Shown here: positions 40,631 through 52,460 of the stretch, piece after piece | Position numbering within the stretch: the first letter of the stretch is position 1 | Layout: each line of letters starts with the position of its first letter | DNA from: Orientallactaga sibirica | Taxonomy: Eukaryota > Chordata > Mammalia > Rodentia > Dipodidae | Assembly: GCA_036365145.1 (NCBI GenBank) | Contig: JAEOAD010000794.1 | Coordinates: 1-64,000 of the forward strand | Direction of reading: 5' to 3' | DNA: 64,000 nt | The notes under the pieces: model-generated | Seen by the model: only the letters and a program-made list of their open reading frames with translations | Told to the model about the DNA's origin: nothing | Databases searched by the model: none | Translations under genes and position numbers: made by a program

Positions 40631-41800
40631 CAGGCTTTATACCTCTAAGGCTCATGACTGCAAATGAACTCCAGACACATGTGCCACTTTGTGCACCTTA
40701 ACTGATAAGCCATCTCTCCAGCCCACATATGCTTTTTTTAAAAAAAATTATTATTTGAGAGAGAGGGAGAGAGGGAGGCTCAGATAGAGAATGGGTGCAC
40801 CAGGGCCTTCAGCCACTGCAAACAAATTGCAGAAGCATGCATCACCTTGTGCGTCTGGCTTACTTGGGTACTGGGTAATTGAACTGAGGTCCTTTGGATC
40901 CATGTTCAATTCCCCAGGACCCATGTAAGCCAGACGCACAAGGTGGCACATGCATCTGGAGTTCGTTTGCAGTGCATGCTATTCTCTCTCTCAAATAAGT
41001 AAAATAAAGTTAAAAGAAAAGAAAATGAAATTGAGGGCTGGAGAGATGGCTTAGTGGTAAAGGTACTTGCCTGAGAAGCCTAAGGACCCCGGTTCCATTC
41101 TCCAGTACCCACATAAGCCAGATGCACAAGGTGGTGCATGCATCTGGAATTTGTAGTGGCTAGAGGTCCTGGTTCTCCCATTCTCTCTCTCTACCTGCCT
41201 CTGTCTCTCTCAGAGAAATAAATTATATATGTATTTTTATTTTTTTTTAATTTTTATTTTTAGAGAGAGAGAGAGAGACAGAGAGAGGGAGAGGGAGACA
41301 GATAGAGAATGGGTGCACCAGCAGTCTGTCAGCTGCTGTGAACAAAATCCAGATGTGTGCGCCCCCTTGTGGGCAAGTGCAGCATTGTGCCCTTGTGTCA
41401 CTTTGCATCTGGCTAAACGTGGGACCTGGAGATTGGAACCGCTGGAGATTGGAACCAGCGTTCTTGGGCTTAGGAGGCAGGCGCCTTAACCACTAAGCCA
41501 TCTCTCCAGCCCTATATATTTCTTTTGAGGCAAGCCCAACAGACTGGCCTTTAAAAAATATTTTATTTATTTATTTATTTATTTGCTTGAAAGAAAGAGG
41601 AAAAGGCAGATAGAGGGAAAGAGAATGGGCGTGCCAGGGCCTCTAGCCACTGCAAACAAACTCCAGATGCATGTGACCCCTTGTGCATCTGGCTTGCTTA
41701 CATGGGTCCTGGGGAATTGAACCAGGGGTCCTTTGTCTTTACAGGCAAACACTTTAACCATTTCCCCAGCCCCAGACTGGCCTCTTTCATTTTTACTTAA
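40631..41800. repeat. Intergenic SINE cluster
   Basis: Contents: B2-like pieces at about 40655-40725 and 40735-40890 (antisense) and 40895-41000 (sense, truncated head), sense B2-like 41035-41220, antisense long B2-like 41235-41512, and antisense B2-like 41550-41775. The antisense/sense pair meeting near 40895 forms an imperfect inverted repeat. Confidence 0.75.
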
Positions 41801-42835
41801 TTAATTAATTAATTAACTAATTATTTTTATTGACAACGTCTTTAATTGTAGACAATATCCCATGGTACTTCTCCCCCTCCCCCCACATTCCCTTTTGAAA
41901 CTTCACTCTCCATCATACCCCCTCCCCCTCTCAATCAGTCTCTCTTTTCATTGTAATGTCATGATCTTTTCCTCCTATTATGATGGTCTTGTGTAGGTAG
42001 GGTCAGGCACTGTGAGGTCATGGATATCCAGGCCATTTTGTGTCTGGAGGAGCACGTTGTAAGGAGTCCTACTCTTCCTTTGGCTCTTACATTCTTTCTG
42101 CCCCCTCTTCCACAATGGACCCTGAGCCTTGGAAGGTGGGTTTGAGATGTTTCAGTGCTGAGCACTCCTCTGTCCCTTCTTCTCAGCACCATGGTGCCTT
42201 CTGAATCATCCCAAGGTTGCCACCATCTGAAAAGAGACGCTTCTCTAACCAAAAGTGAGAGTAGCATTAATATATGGGTGTGGACATTAAGAGAAGTGCT
42301 TACTGGGCAGTTTGGTGAGCATAGTATATACATTTAGCGAGACACCACCAGACATTACACCCTTAGGGCTCATGACTACCCCTGTCATAGGTTTTCAGTA
42401 TCAGGGATATATTCCCTCCCATGGAGCAGGCCTCTAGTCCAATTAGAGAGCAGTTGGTTTCCCCCATAACAGACATGCCATTATTGCACCCATTGGCTCA
42501 TTTGGCCTGGCTGGCCAAATTTAAAGCTTGTAGTGTTCACTGTTGAGTACCTTCACTGGTGTTTTCGCTCTCCCATTGACCTGCATGCAGCATAGCTTTT
42601 TCCAACTTTCTGTCAGCTGGTCCACATGGAGGAGGCTTTCAGCTGAGCTCCAGCAGGTTTTCTCAGTGAACTTGCCACCCAAGTATGTGGAGTCTTCAGC
42701 AATAGGGTCTTACCATCTATTCCTGGTGGGAAACCAAGGGCCTCGGCAATGGCCTATAATGTTTTGGGATATCTGTGACCTCCCTGGCCAACAACTCACT
42801 GGAAGGTGTTTTAATGGCGTTAAGTAGTTGAGCAC
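41801..42835 (-). repeat. LINE-1-like 3' region, antisense, about 1 kb
   Basis: This is the longest uninterrupted copy of the 3' region in the window. Its 3' end is at about 41815 (TTATTGACAACGTC on the plus strand) and it extends to 42835 without SINEs. It corresponds in order to 29871-30349 plus 30763-31170. It differs from the 3725-4190 type, so at least two subfamilies are present. Confidence 0.7.
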
Positions 42836-42929
42836 TCTTGAGTGTCTCCCATCATGACTTTAGTGCTGTTTTCAAGGCCTCTGGATGTACAAAGAATTGG
42901 GAGTTACATCAAGTTCTAAACTCTAATGA

Positions 42930-43040
42930 CTTTGAAGAGTTGCTTAATGCCTTTGAGCCTCAGCTTTCTCATCTGTCAATATGGGAATAATAGCACCCAC
43001 CTCATTACATTGATGCGTGTTGCGAGAGGTTAACAACAAC
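42930..43040 (+). repeat. MIR-like ancient SINE
   Basis: The words CTTTGAGCCTCAGCTTTCTC, ATCTGTCAATATGGGAATAAT and CACCTCATTACATTGATG follow the MIR consensus order in sense orientation. Confidence 0.8.
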
Positions 43041-43044
43041 GATA

Positions 43045-45836
43045 TTATTAAGGAGCTAGAGAGGTGGCTCAGTGGTTAAAGGTGCTTGCTTGCAAAGCCT
43101 GCAGGCCCATGCTCAATACCCCACTATCCACGTAAAGCCAGATACACAAAGTGGCATCTGAAGTTCGTTTGCAGAGGCAAGAAACTCTGATACACCCATT
43201 CCCCCTTTTCTCTCTCTCTCTCTCTTTCTGTCAAATAAATAAATAAAATATTTTAAGACATTATTATTGGGATGGAGAGATGGCTTAGCAGTTAAAGAAC
43301 TTGCTTGCAAAACCTAAGGACCCAGGTTCGGTTTCCCAATACCCATGTAAGCCAGATGCATAAAGTGGCACATGTGTCTGGAGTTCGTTTCTAGTGGCTG
43401 GAGGCCCTGATGTACCCATTCTTTCTCTCTCTCTCTCTCTCTAATAAGTAAATAAATAAATAAAAAATTTAAAACATATATTATTAAATCAGGGCTAGAG
43501 ATATAGAGTTGTAGAGTTGGTGAGTGTTTGACTAGTGTACACAGAGCTCTAGGCTCAATCTCCAGCACACCATGGAGCATGTCTGTATTCCCAGCACTCA
43601 AGTGGTAAAGGCAGAAGGATTATAAATTCAAAGTCATTCTTGCTACATAGCATGTTTGAGGCCAAGCTGGTTACATGAGACCCTAGCTGAAAAAAAAAAA
43701 TCATACCTGGGTGATATTACTATTTGTGGTAAAATAGTATACTTGGGACTGGAGAGATGGCTGAGCAGTTTAAGGTACTTGCTTGCAAAGCCTGCCATCT
43801 CAGGTCCAATTCCCCAGTACCCATGTAAAGCCAGATGCACAAAGTGGTGCATGCATCTGGAGGTTTTTTTATAGCCACAGGAAGCCCTGGCACACCCATA
43901 CATTCTCCCCATCCCCCTTTGCAAATGAATAAAAAATATTTTTTAAATTTATAATATATTAGATAATGATAGCATTGAATTAGCTAGGTATGGTTTAAAT
44001 TTTGTTTCAACATTCTTTCCATTGCCTTTTTAAAAAATTTTATTTATTTATTTATTTATTTATTTAGTTAGTTAGTTAGTTAGTTAGTTTGGTTTTTCTA
44101 CTCTAACCCAAGCTGACCTGGAATTCATGCTGTAGTCTCAGGGTGGACTCAAACTCACAGTGATCCTTCTACCTTTGCCTTTCAAGTGCTAGAATTAAAG
44201 GCATATTCTTTTCATTCCTTCTTAGTTTAATCCTGTCAAGAAGCCTGGTCAAGGACCCAGTGGTGTCTGCAGGAGGCTCAGGGGTTGATAGGTGTACTTA
44301 TTGCTCAGTCCAGATGTCTTAGTCACCTTCATGTTACTGGGACAAACCACCAACCAAAAGCAGCTGATGGGAGGAAAGGGTTTATTTTGGCTTCCAGTCT
44401 GAAGGGGAAGCTTCATGATGGCAGGGGAAGCATGGCATGAACAGAGACTGGACATCACTTCTTGCCACAGCAGCTGGTAGAAAGCTGCAATAGTGAGCAA
44501 CTCACCTCCTCCAGCAAGACTCCACCTCCCAAAATGCCATCAGCTAGAGAGCAAGCACTCAAAACACATGAGTTTATGGGGAAATCTGATTTGAAGCGCT
44601 ACTCTAAGCTTCTCTGTTCTCTGGCTCTGGCTGGGCTGGTGCCTTCAGTCTCCTTGTGACCTGACACTGGTACCTCCTCATTGCTAGTCAACCCACTTCC
44701 TCATGTCCACTTCCTGCTTGCTGTCAACTTCAGGCTGAAGTCTGCCTGTACTTGGTACCTCCAGTGTTCACCTGTGGGTGCCTCTGTCGCAGCCTCCACC
44801 CCACCACTGACTCAGCTCAGGGCTTAGGAAAGCATGCCCTCTATCACTGAGCTACACCGCCAGCCTTAGGGGCAGCTTCTTTATGGGGCCCCATAGCAGA
44901 GTTACCTCAGCCTAAGTGTTATAGTTCTTGTCATTTCCATATGACTTATTTATATCCTCTTAGATTTTGATTAGCCCTCCCATCACCATTCCTTTACTCA
45001 ATCTCTTCCCCTGACATCACTTAGGCCTTTTCACCCCCATTAATTTGTTCTTCAACTTACATATATACAATACCATCCTATTAAGGCCCCCTCCCTCCCT
45101 TTCTATTCCCTTTATATCCCCTTTCTAGCTTATGCAAGAGAGCAAGCAAGAGAGAGAGAATTGGTGTGCTAGGGCCTCCAGCCACTGCAATCAAACTCCT
45201 AGATGCATGTACTACCTTGTGCACATGTGCGACCTTGTGTGCTTGCATCACCTTATGTGTCTGGCTTATGTGAGACCTGGAGAGTTGAACATGGGTCCTT
45301 AGGCTTCAAAGGCAAGCACCTTAACCACTAAGACTCACTCCAGCTCAGTAAAATATTAATTATTTTTGTTTATTTTTGTTTTTTCAAGGTAGGGTTTCAT
45401 TCTAGCCCAGGCTGTCCTGGAATTCACTATGTAGTCTCAGGGTGGTCTTGAACTCACAGCGATCCTCCTACCTCTGCCTTAATTTTTTTTTTAATTTGAG
45501 AGAGAGAGAGACAGAGACAGATACAGAATGGGCATGCCAGGGCCTCTTAGTCACTGTGAATAAACCCTAGACGTGTGCGCCCCTGTGCGCTTGCATCACT
45601 TTTGCATCTGGCTAAACATGGGACCGAGATTCAACAGGCATTCTTAGACTTTGCAGGCAGGTGCCTTAACTGCTAAGCCATTTCTCCAGCTCTAAAATAT
45701 TTGTTTAATGCAAAAAAAAATGCAATTGAAGCTGGGAGTGGTGGCACACATCTTTAATCCCAGCACTTGGGAGGCAGAGGTAGGAGGATCACCATGAGTT
45801 CAAGGCCACCCTGAGACTACATAGTGAATTCCAGGG
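43045..45836. repeat. Intergenic SINE cluster with simple repeats
   Basis: Sense B2-like copies lie at 43048-43250, 43270-43455 and 43745-43945. (TTTA)n and (GTTA)n tracts lie at 44040-44090, and antisense B1-like sequence at 44092-44205. The mid-repetitive element seen at 17430 recurs at 44310-44560. An antisense ID-like head is at about 44815-44868. Then come antisense B2-like variants at 45120-45350 and 45485-45695, antisense B1-like 45375-45480 and sense B1-like 45735-45870. 44570-44810 and 44880-45115 look single-copy. Confidence 0.65.
43485..43690 (+). repeat. B4-like composite SINE (ID head, B1 tail)
   Basis: The first part (43485-43565) reads like an ID-type tRNA-derived head, ending in GGCTCAATCTCCAGCAC. 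It is followed without a gap by B1-type sequence (GTATTCCCAGCACTCAAG to GAGACCCTAGCTGAAAA). That head-to-tail fusion is the definition of the rodent B4 family; the copy is diverged. Confidence 0.6.
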
Positions 45837-46590
45837 CAGTCTAGATGAGTGAGACCCTACCTCAAAAAAAGAAAAAATGCAAGCTAGGCATGGTGGCGCA
45901 TACCTTTAATCCCAGCACTCGGGAGGCAGAGGTAGGAGGATCACTGTGAGTTTGAGGTCACCCTGAGGATACAGGGTGAATTCCAGGTCAGCCTGGGCTA
46001 GAGTAAGACCCTACCTTGAAAAACCAAAAAAAAAAAAAAAAAATTAATTGAGTCCACTTACTGTCTAAAGAAGCAAGCCGTCCTGTGCCAGCTCTTTTCA
46101 CTTCACAGCCTGAGCCAGAGATCATAATGAAAGTAGGTGGGCCAACTCACCAGAAGGCTTCAGGAGAGCAAAGAATTAACTGAAGGGACAACAAGTACTT
46201 CGGGTTGTTTCTTCCTGCCCTACTGGGTTCCATAGTCAGAGCCTGGCAAGTGCTTTACCACTGAGCCACCTCTTCAAGGAACCTACTGCTTTGGAGCACA
46301 AGATACAGAAGCAGCAGCATGGACTTTGTGCTCAGAGAAGAGTTGCCTTTGATTTCACTCAGCCATTTGTTTGCTGTGTGGTACTGGGCAAATTTATTCA
46401 ACCTCTATGATTTTCAAGCTCTGTAAAACGGGCTGTGAAAATTCTACTTTGTCCACCGCTGGATTAAACATTTTCTAAGAAGTGCCTGGCATGCTGTAGA
46501 TGCAAAAGAAATAAGAGAGATTTTTTTTCTCTTACTATGCTTTGTGGTGGAATGATTACAAAGGTCAAAATGGGAGCTGGGCATGTTGGC
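45837..46590 (+). repeat. Tandem duplication of 754 bp, copy A
   Basis: The unit begins at CAGTCTAGATGAG inside one sense B1-like SINE and ends at GGGCATGTTGGC inside the head of another. It includes a sense B1-like SINE (45880-46045), single-copy sequence, and a MIR-like piece in sense (about 46345-46510). Copy B follows directly. Confidence 0.93.
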
Positions 46591-46775
46591 CAGTCTAGAT
46601 GAGTGAGACCCTACCTCAAAAAAAAAAAATGCAAGCTAGGCATGGTGGCGCATACCTTTAATCCCAGCACTCGGGAGGCAGAGGTAGGAGGATCACTGTG
46701 AGTTTGAGGTCACCCTGAGGATACAGGGTGAATTCCAGGTCAGCCTGGGCTAGAGTAAGACCCTACCTTGAAAAC

Positions 46776-46814
<39 letters not shown>

Positions 46815-47359
46815 TGAGTCCACTTACTGTCTAAAGAAGCAAGCTGTCCTGTGCCAGCTCTTTTCACTTCACAGCCTGAGCCAGAGATCATAATGAAAGT
46901 AGGTGGGCCAACTCACCAGAAGGCTTCAGGAGAGCAAAGAATTAACTGAAGGGACAACAAGTACTTGGGTTGTTTCTTCCACCTGCCCTACTGGGTTCCA
47001 TAGTCAGAGCCTGGCAAGTGCTTTACCACTGAGCCACCTCTTCAAGGAACCTACTGCTTTGGAGCACAAGATACAGAAGCAGCAGCATGGACTTTGTGCT
47101 CAGAGAAGAGTTGCCTTTGATTTCACTCAGCCATTTGTTTGCTGTGTGGTACTGGGCAAATTTATTCAACCTCTATGATTTTCAAGCTCTGTAAAACGGG
47201 CTGTGAAAATTCTACTTTGTCCACCGCTGGATTAAACATTTTCTAAGAAGTGCCTGGCATGCTGTAGATGCAAAAGAAATAAGAGAGATTTTTTTTTCTC
47301 TTACTATGCTTTGTGGTGGAATGATTACAAAGGTCAAAATGGGAGCTGGGCATGTTGGC
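46591..47359 (+). repeat. Tandem duplication of 754 bp, copy B
   Basis: Copy B repeats 45837-46590 nearly base for base. It is longer (769 bp), mainly because its internal A run (46780-46809) has grown. A three-base insertion (CAC near 46980) and a few substitutions are visible. After it, the B1-like head it ends in continues normally (47360-47490), so the outer right element is the original one. Confidence 0.93.
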
Positions 47360-49416
47360 CCATACCTTTAATCCCAGCACTCAGGAGGCAGAGGTAGGAA
47401 TGAATTCTAGGCTACCCTGAGACTACATAGTGAATTCCAGGTCAGCCGGGCTAGAGTGAGACCCCCCATCTTGAAAAACAAAAACAAAAAAAGAATATGA
47501 AAGGTCCTGGAATGGAAATTCCTTTCAGAGACACTAAGATCCCTAAGGTTTGGCACAGGGTCTTTTTCTTAAATTTAAGTTTTAAAAATGTATTTGTTTG
47601 TGTGTGTATATGGGGGTGGTGACAGGGCCTCTTGTTGCTGCAAATACCAGACATGTGCCATTTTTTTTTTTGTATCTGTCTTTACATGGGTGGCTTGGGA
47701 ATTGAATCCAGGCCATCAGACTTTGCAAGCAAGTACCTTTAATTACTGAGCCATCTTCTCAGCCCCATGGGTCTTTTTATTTCAATAACAACAGCTGATA
47801 CAACCAGCTGTATGTCTTGATAGACCCTCTTCACAGGGACCTTCAATAGGCACTTGTCAGTGCTAGAGATGAAATCCCGGCCTTGTACATGCTAGGCAAG
47901 CACCTTACTGATGAGCTATATCCCAGCCAGCTTTCCTTCCTTTCTTCCTTCCTCCTTTCCTCCTCAAATTCTACTCTTCTCTCTCTTTAAAAAAATTTTT
48001 TTTTTTTTTTGGATTTGCAAGGTAGGGTCTCACTCTAGTTCAGGCTGACTTGGAATTAACTATGTAGTCTCAGGGTGGCCTCGAACTCTCGGCGATCTTC
48101 CTACCCCTGCCTCCCGAGTGCTGGGATTAAAGGCGTGTGCCACCACGCCCGGCTTAAAAAATTCTTTTTAGGAATGGGTGCATGTTGGTGTCTAGCCACT
48201 GCAAATGAACTCCAGACGCATGCAACACCTTGTGCATCTGGTTTACATGGGTACTGGGGAATTGAATCTGGATCCTTAGCTTCGTAGGGAAATGCCTTAA
48301 CTGTTAAGTATTTCTTCAGTCCACTCTCTCTCTTTCTTGAACTCTCATCCTCTTGCATCAGCCTCCCAAGTGTTAGGAATAGTCACACAGCACCACACAT
48401 AGCTTAAGGTGGATGTGTGTGTGTGTGTGTGTATGTGTGTGTGTGTGGTGTTGGGGTTTCAACCTAGAGCTCTGTGCATGTTCAGTAAGTGCTCTACCCC
48501 TGAGCTACACAACCAGCATTCTGATAAGCACTTTATCTCCTAGATGACTCCTACAAGATTGGCCCTTTCTAGACATAGAAATTGAGTTACAGAGAAGTTA
48601 AGTAGCTTGCCCAGAACAGAAGTGGTTGGCATTAGAACCCAGGGTCTTCTGTTCATGAGTTTAACTCTTAGGTTATACTGCTGAGAGCGAGCTAGTGAAC
48701 AAAAGAGCTTGGGATTCAGGACTTTACCAGATGAAGGCCCTCAGAGACGGTGTGCTGGGAGACAGAATGCAGGTGTGTGTATTGGGAGTCAACAATTGGG
48801 TTGATATTCCAGATCTACCAACCCCTGACCAAGTAGCTTTGGCAAGTAGTCTAATGTAGAAGCGTTCTTTTTCTCTTCAGGAAAGTGGGAGTAAGAATTT
48901 TTTTCTCAAGGCTGGGGAGATGGCTCAGTGGTTAAAGGTGTTAGCGTACAAAGTCTGCCCCAGGTTCAATTCCCTAGTCACTCATGTAAAGCTGGACATA
49001 TGTTCATTTGCATTAGCACGAGAATCTGGAGTGTACACCCACATAGATAAAAAAAACAAACTGAATATTTGAAACAATTCCTTTCTCCTCAGCTCATTTT
49101 AGAGATTAAATAAAATCATCTGTGCCAAGCTCTTAGCCTGTGCCCGGCACAAGAGGGTTCACTGTTCATGTTTGATCCTAGGCAGAGAGATTATATTAAC
49201 GTACCTTTTTTTGGTGTGTGTGTGTGTGCGTGTGTATGTATGCTGATGTGTACACCCTGTGCCCATGTACTCAGAAGCCAGAGGAAGGTGTCAGGAGAAA
49301 CTTCTATGACACACTTTTAATCCCAGGCTGAGGTAGGAGGATTGGTGATGGTTCAAGGCCAGCCTGCAATACAGACTGGGTTGCAGGTCAGCCTGAACTA
49401 GTGTGATACTTTACCT

Positions 49417-49451
<35 letters not shown>

Positions 49452-49650
49452 AAAACAAAAATAACCAGAAACAAAAACAAAATAAAAACTTGCAATGATT
49501 ATTCAATAGGCCTCTGAGGTGTTTACTTGCAAAGCTTGCTGGCCTGGATCCAATTCTTCAGTGACTCACATAAAGTAGGATGAACTTTCATTTGCAGCAG
49601 TAAGAAACCCTGGTGTACACAAACACACAAACATTTTTTTAAAAATTTCT

Positions 49651-49684
<34 letters not shown>

Positions 49685-50050
49685 AGGTAGGGTTTCACTC
49701 CAATGGCTGACCTGGAATTAACTATGTAGTTGCAGGGTGGTCTTGAACTCACAGCAATCCTCCTACTCTGTCTTCCGAGTGCTGGGATTAAAGGCGTGCA
49801 CCACCACGCCCGGCTAAAAAAAATTCTTAATAGAGCTTTGAATGTATGAGTGAAAAACTAACTTGTTTTTATTGGTTGTTTCTACTGCTTAAGAGCTTAC
49901 ACCGTGTGTGTGTTTGTGTGTGTGTGTACTAGAAGGGAGCCCATGCAGGAGAGTTGGCAAAACAGGTTTAGAACCTGTAATGTTGCAGCATTAACCCTAT
50001 ACTGCTGACTTTACTGCTAGGGGTTTGAGTCAATTTGCAGTGAGACAAAA
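47360..50050. repeat. Intergenic: SINEs, TG tracts and MIR pieces
   Basis: Contents: rest of a sense B1-like copy to 47490, an old antisense B2-like copy 47590-47765, an antisense ID-like piece 47855-47930, antisense B1-like 48000-48155, partial antisense B2-like 48160-48325, (TG)n 48412-48448, and an ID-like antisense piece 48455-48520. MIR-like sequence lies at about 48530-48665 and 48790-48900, the latter apparently interrupted by sense B2-like 48905-49060. (TG)n lies at 49215-49240, sense B1-like at 49300-49450, degenerate B2-like at 49505-49640 and antisense B1-like at 49650-49815. 49820-50050 is single-copy. Confidence 0.6.
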
Positions 50051-50058
50051 GGAAGCAT

Positions 50059-50089
<31 letters not shown>

Positions 50090-52460
50090 CTTACTTACTT
50101 GCAAGGGGGGGGGTTAGAGAGAGGGAGAGAGAGAGAATGGGCGTGCTAGGGCTTCTAGCTATTGCAGATAAACTCCAGATGCATGCACCACTTTTGTGCA
50201 GCTGGCTTTAAATGGGTAATGGGATATTGAACCACAGTCATTAGGCTTTGCAGGCATGTGCCTTGACTGCTAAGCCATCCGTCCAGCCTTGTTTATTTTT
50301 ATTTTATGAAAGAGAGAGACAGAGAGAGAGAGACTGAGTTTGGGATGTGTCATGGCCTCTTGCTGCTGGAAACAAACTGACAAATATGCTACTTTGTGCA
50401 TCTGGATTTACATAGGTACTGGGGATTTGAACCCAGGCTGGCAGGCTTTGCAGCAAGTACTTTTAGTCACTGAACCATCTCCTCAGCCCCCAAGGACATT
50501 AAAAAATGGCTTTGTGTTTTATGACTATTATATCTGGATATATATAATAAAGTTAATTTAAAATGTTAGTTTATAAATTTATTTTTTGGTTTGTGTTTTG
50601 GGGGACAGGGTTTCATTGTGTAGCCCAAGTTGGCCTGGAACTCATGATCCTCCTACTTCAACCTCCTAAGTAATGGGATTACATGCATGTGCCACCATTC
50701 CTGGCTAAATGTTTATAATTCATCAATGCTAGAGCGATCATCCCAGTAAAAAAAAAAAAAAAAAGTCTATAAAAATTATCAACATATTGGCATGACCTGT
50801 AGTTCTAATATCAGTGTTCAAAGATGAGAGAGGAGATTGTAAATTCAAAGCCTACTAGGTCTGAGGATATTTCTCAGTGTTAGAGCACTGAAAAAAAAAA
50901 AGTCCAAATAAAAGATCACAGCCAGGCATGGAAGCTCATGCCTTTAATCCCAACACTTGGGAGGCTGAAGTAGGACGATTGCTGAGTTTGAGGCAAGTCT
51001 GGGCTACAGAGTGAGTTCCAGGTCAGCTTCAAAATCCAGAAAATGGGGCCTGGAGAGATGGCTTAGCAGTTAAGGTGCTTGCCTCAAAGCCAAAGGATCA
51101 AGGTTTGATTCCCCAGGACCCACATATACTGGATGCACAAAGGGGGTGCATGCATCTGGAGTTTGTTTGCAGCTTCTAGAGGCCCTGGTACACCCATTCT
51201 CTCTTTCTCTCTCTCAAAACAAACAAAAAGAACTGAAGCCAGGGCCTTGAGCTCCTGTACATGCAAGGCCTCGAACTCACCACGATCCTCCTACCTCTGC
51301 CTCACAAGTGCTGAGATTAAAGGCTTGTGCTGCCTCACCCGGCTCAAAACTTCCTCTTATTTAGCAAACATTTAATGAGACCCAATTTCTCCAAGCATTG
51401 CTCTGTGACCTTAGGACATAGGTGGAAACAAAAGCAGCATTTCTAGGTCTCTCAGCTTATTGGGAGAAGGTAAAGATATGTTATAAAAAGGTCAGTTTTT
51501 GCTGTCAAGAATCTCACAGGGTGCTAAGGGAGCATGAAGAAAGCTTCTAACTTGGGTGCTGTACTACCGAAGTGGCCACTAAATGCCCACATGAGCCAAC
51601 AGGAAATGTAGACCTTGGGTTTCTGGAGCTGATATTTTCAGGAAAATCTTAGATTTTATGGGCACTCTCTTCAAATGTTGTAAATGCACTCAGTTTTGTA
51701 ATGGGAGGCCAAACAAAACAGCCCTCCAGGACAAATTTTGGCCACGACTGCCAGTTTGCTAGGCACTCTGCCAGCCAGCCAGCCACTCTGCCAGCCAGCC
51801 AGCCATGCATCCCTCCAGCTGAGTAAAAACTATAATGCCCACTATTTTAGGCAGCAGGCAAACCAGGCAAATGTCTTGCATCCAGGGGTGGGTGGGGGAT
51901 CTCTGTGCTTCTCAGATCTCACTGGGTGCAGGAATATCCAGTCTTAACTGGTCACTGGGTGTAGGAATAGCCGCAGTCTTAACTGGAAGGTCTGCAATGC
52001 TGCCTGAGAAATTCTTGTTTCATATATATATATTTGTTTTTTGGTTTTTCAAGGTAGGGTCTAGCTCTAGCCCAGGCTGACCTGGAATTCACTATGTAGT
52101 CTCAGGGTGGCCTCGAACTCATGGCGATCCTCCTACCTCTGCCTCCCGAGTGCTGGAACTACCGAGTGCTGGGATTTGAGAGAGAAAGAGAGAATGGGTG
52201 AGCTAGGGCTTCCAGCCACTGCAAATGAACACCAGATGCATGCGCCACCTTGTGCATCTGGCTTAAGTGGGTCCAGGGGAGTAGAACCAATGTTCTTTGG
52301 CTTCACAGGAAAGCGCCTTAACTGCTAAGCCATCTCTCCAGCCCTTGGACACGGTTTTGATATGCAGCCCAGGTTGGTCTAGAACTTGGTATGCGATCTG
52401 GGCTAACCTTGAACTCATGATCCTCCTTGCTTCAGCCTCCCACACCACCAGGTCCGGATC
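50051..52460. repeat. Intergenic: SINEs upstream of PLK1
   Basis: A (TTTA)n tract at 50058-50090 is followed by antisense B2-like 50100-50288 and 50295-50490, antisense old B1-like 50590-50708, a diverged stretch to 50900, sense B1-like 50922-51045, sense B2-like 51050-51225, and antisense B1-like 51265-51345. 51346-52020 is single-copy, with a CCAGCCAG repeat at 51770-51806. Antisense B1-like 52040-52175 joins antisense B2-like 52177-52345, and 52355-52450 is a diverged B1-related piece. Confidence 0.7.

Noticed and set aside
40735..41000. Inverted-repeat pair that could be a hairpin or MITE
   Set aside because: It is explained by one antisense and one sense B2-like SINE meeting; no terminal inverted repeats or transposon target sites are seen.
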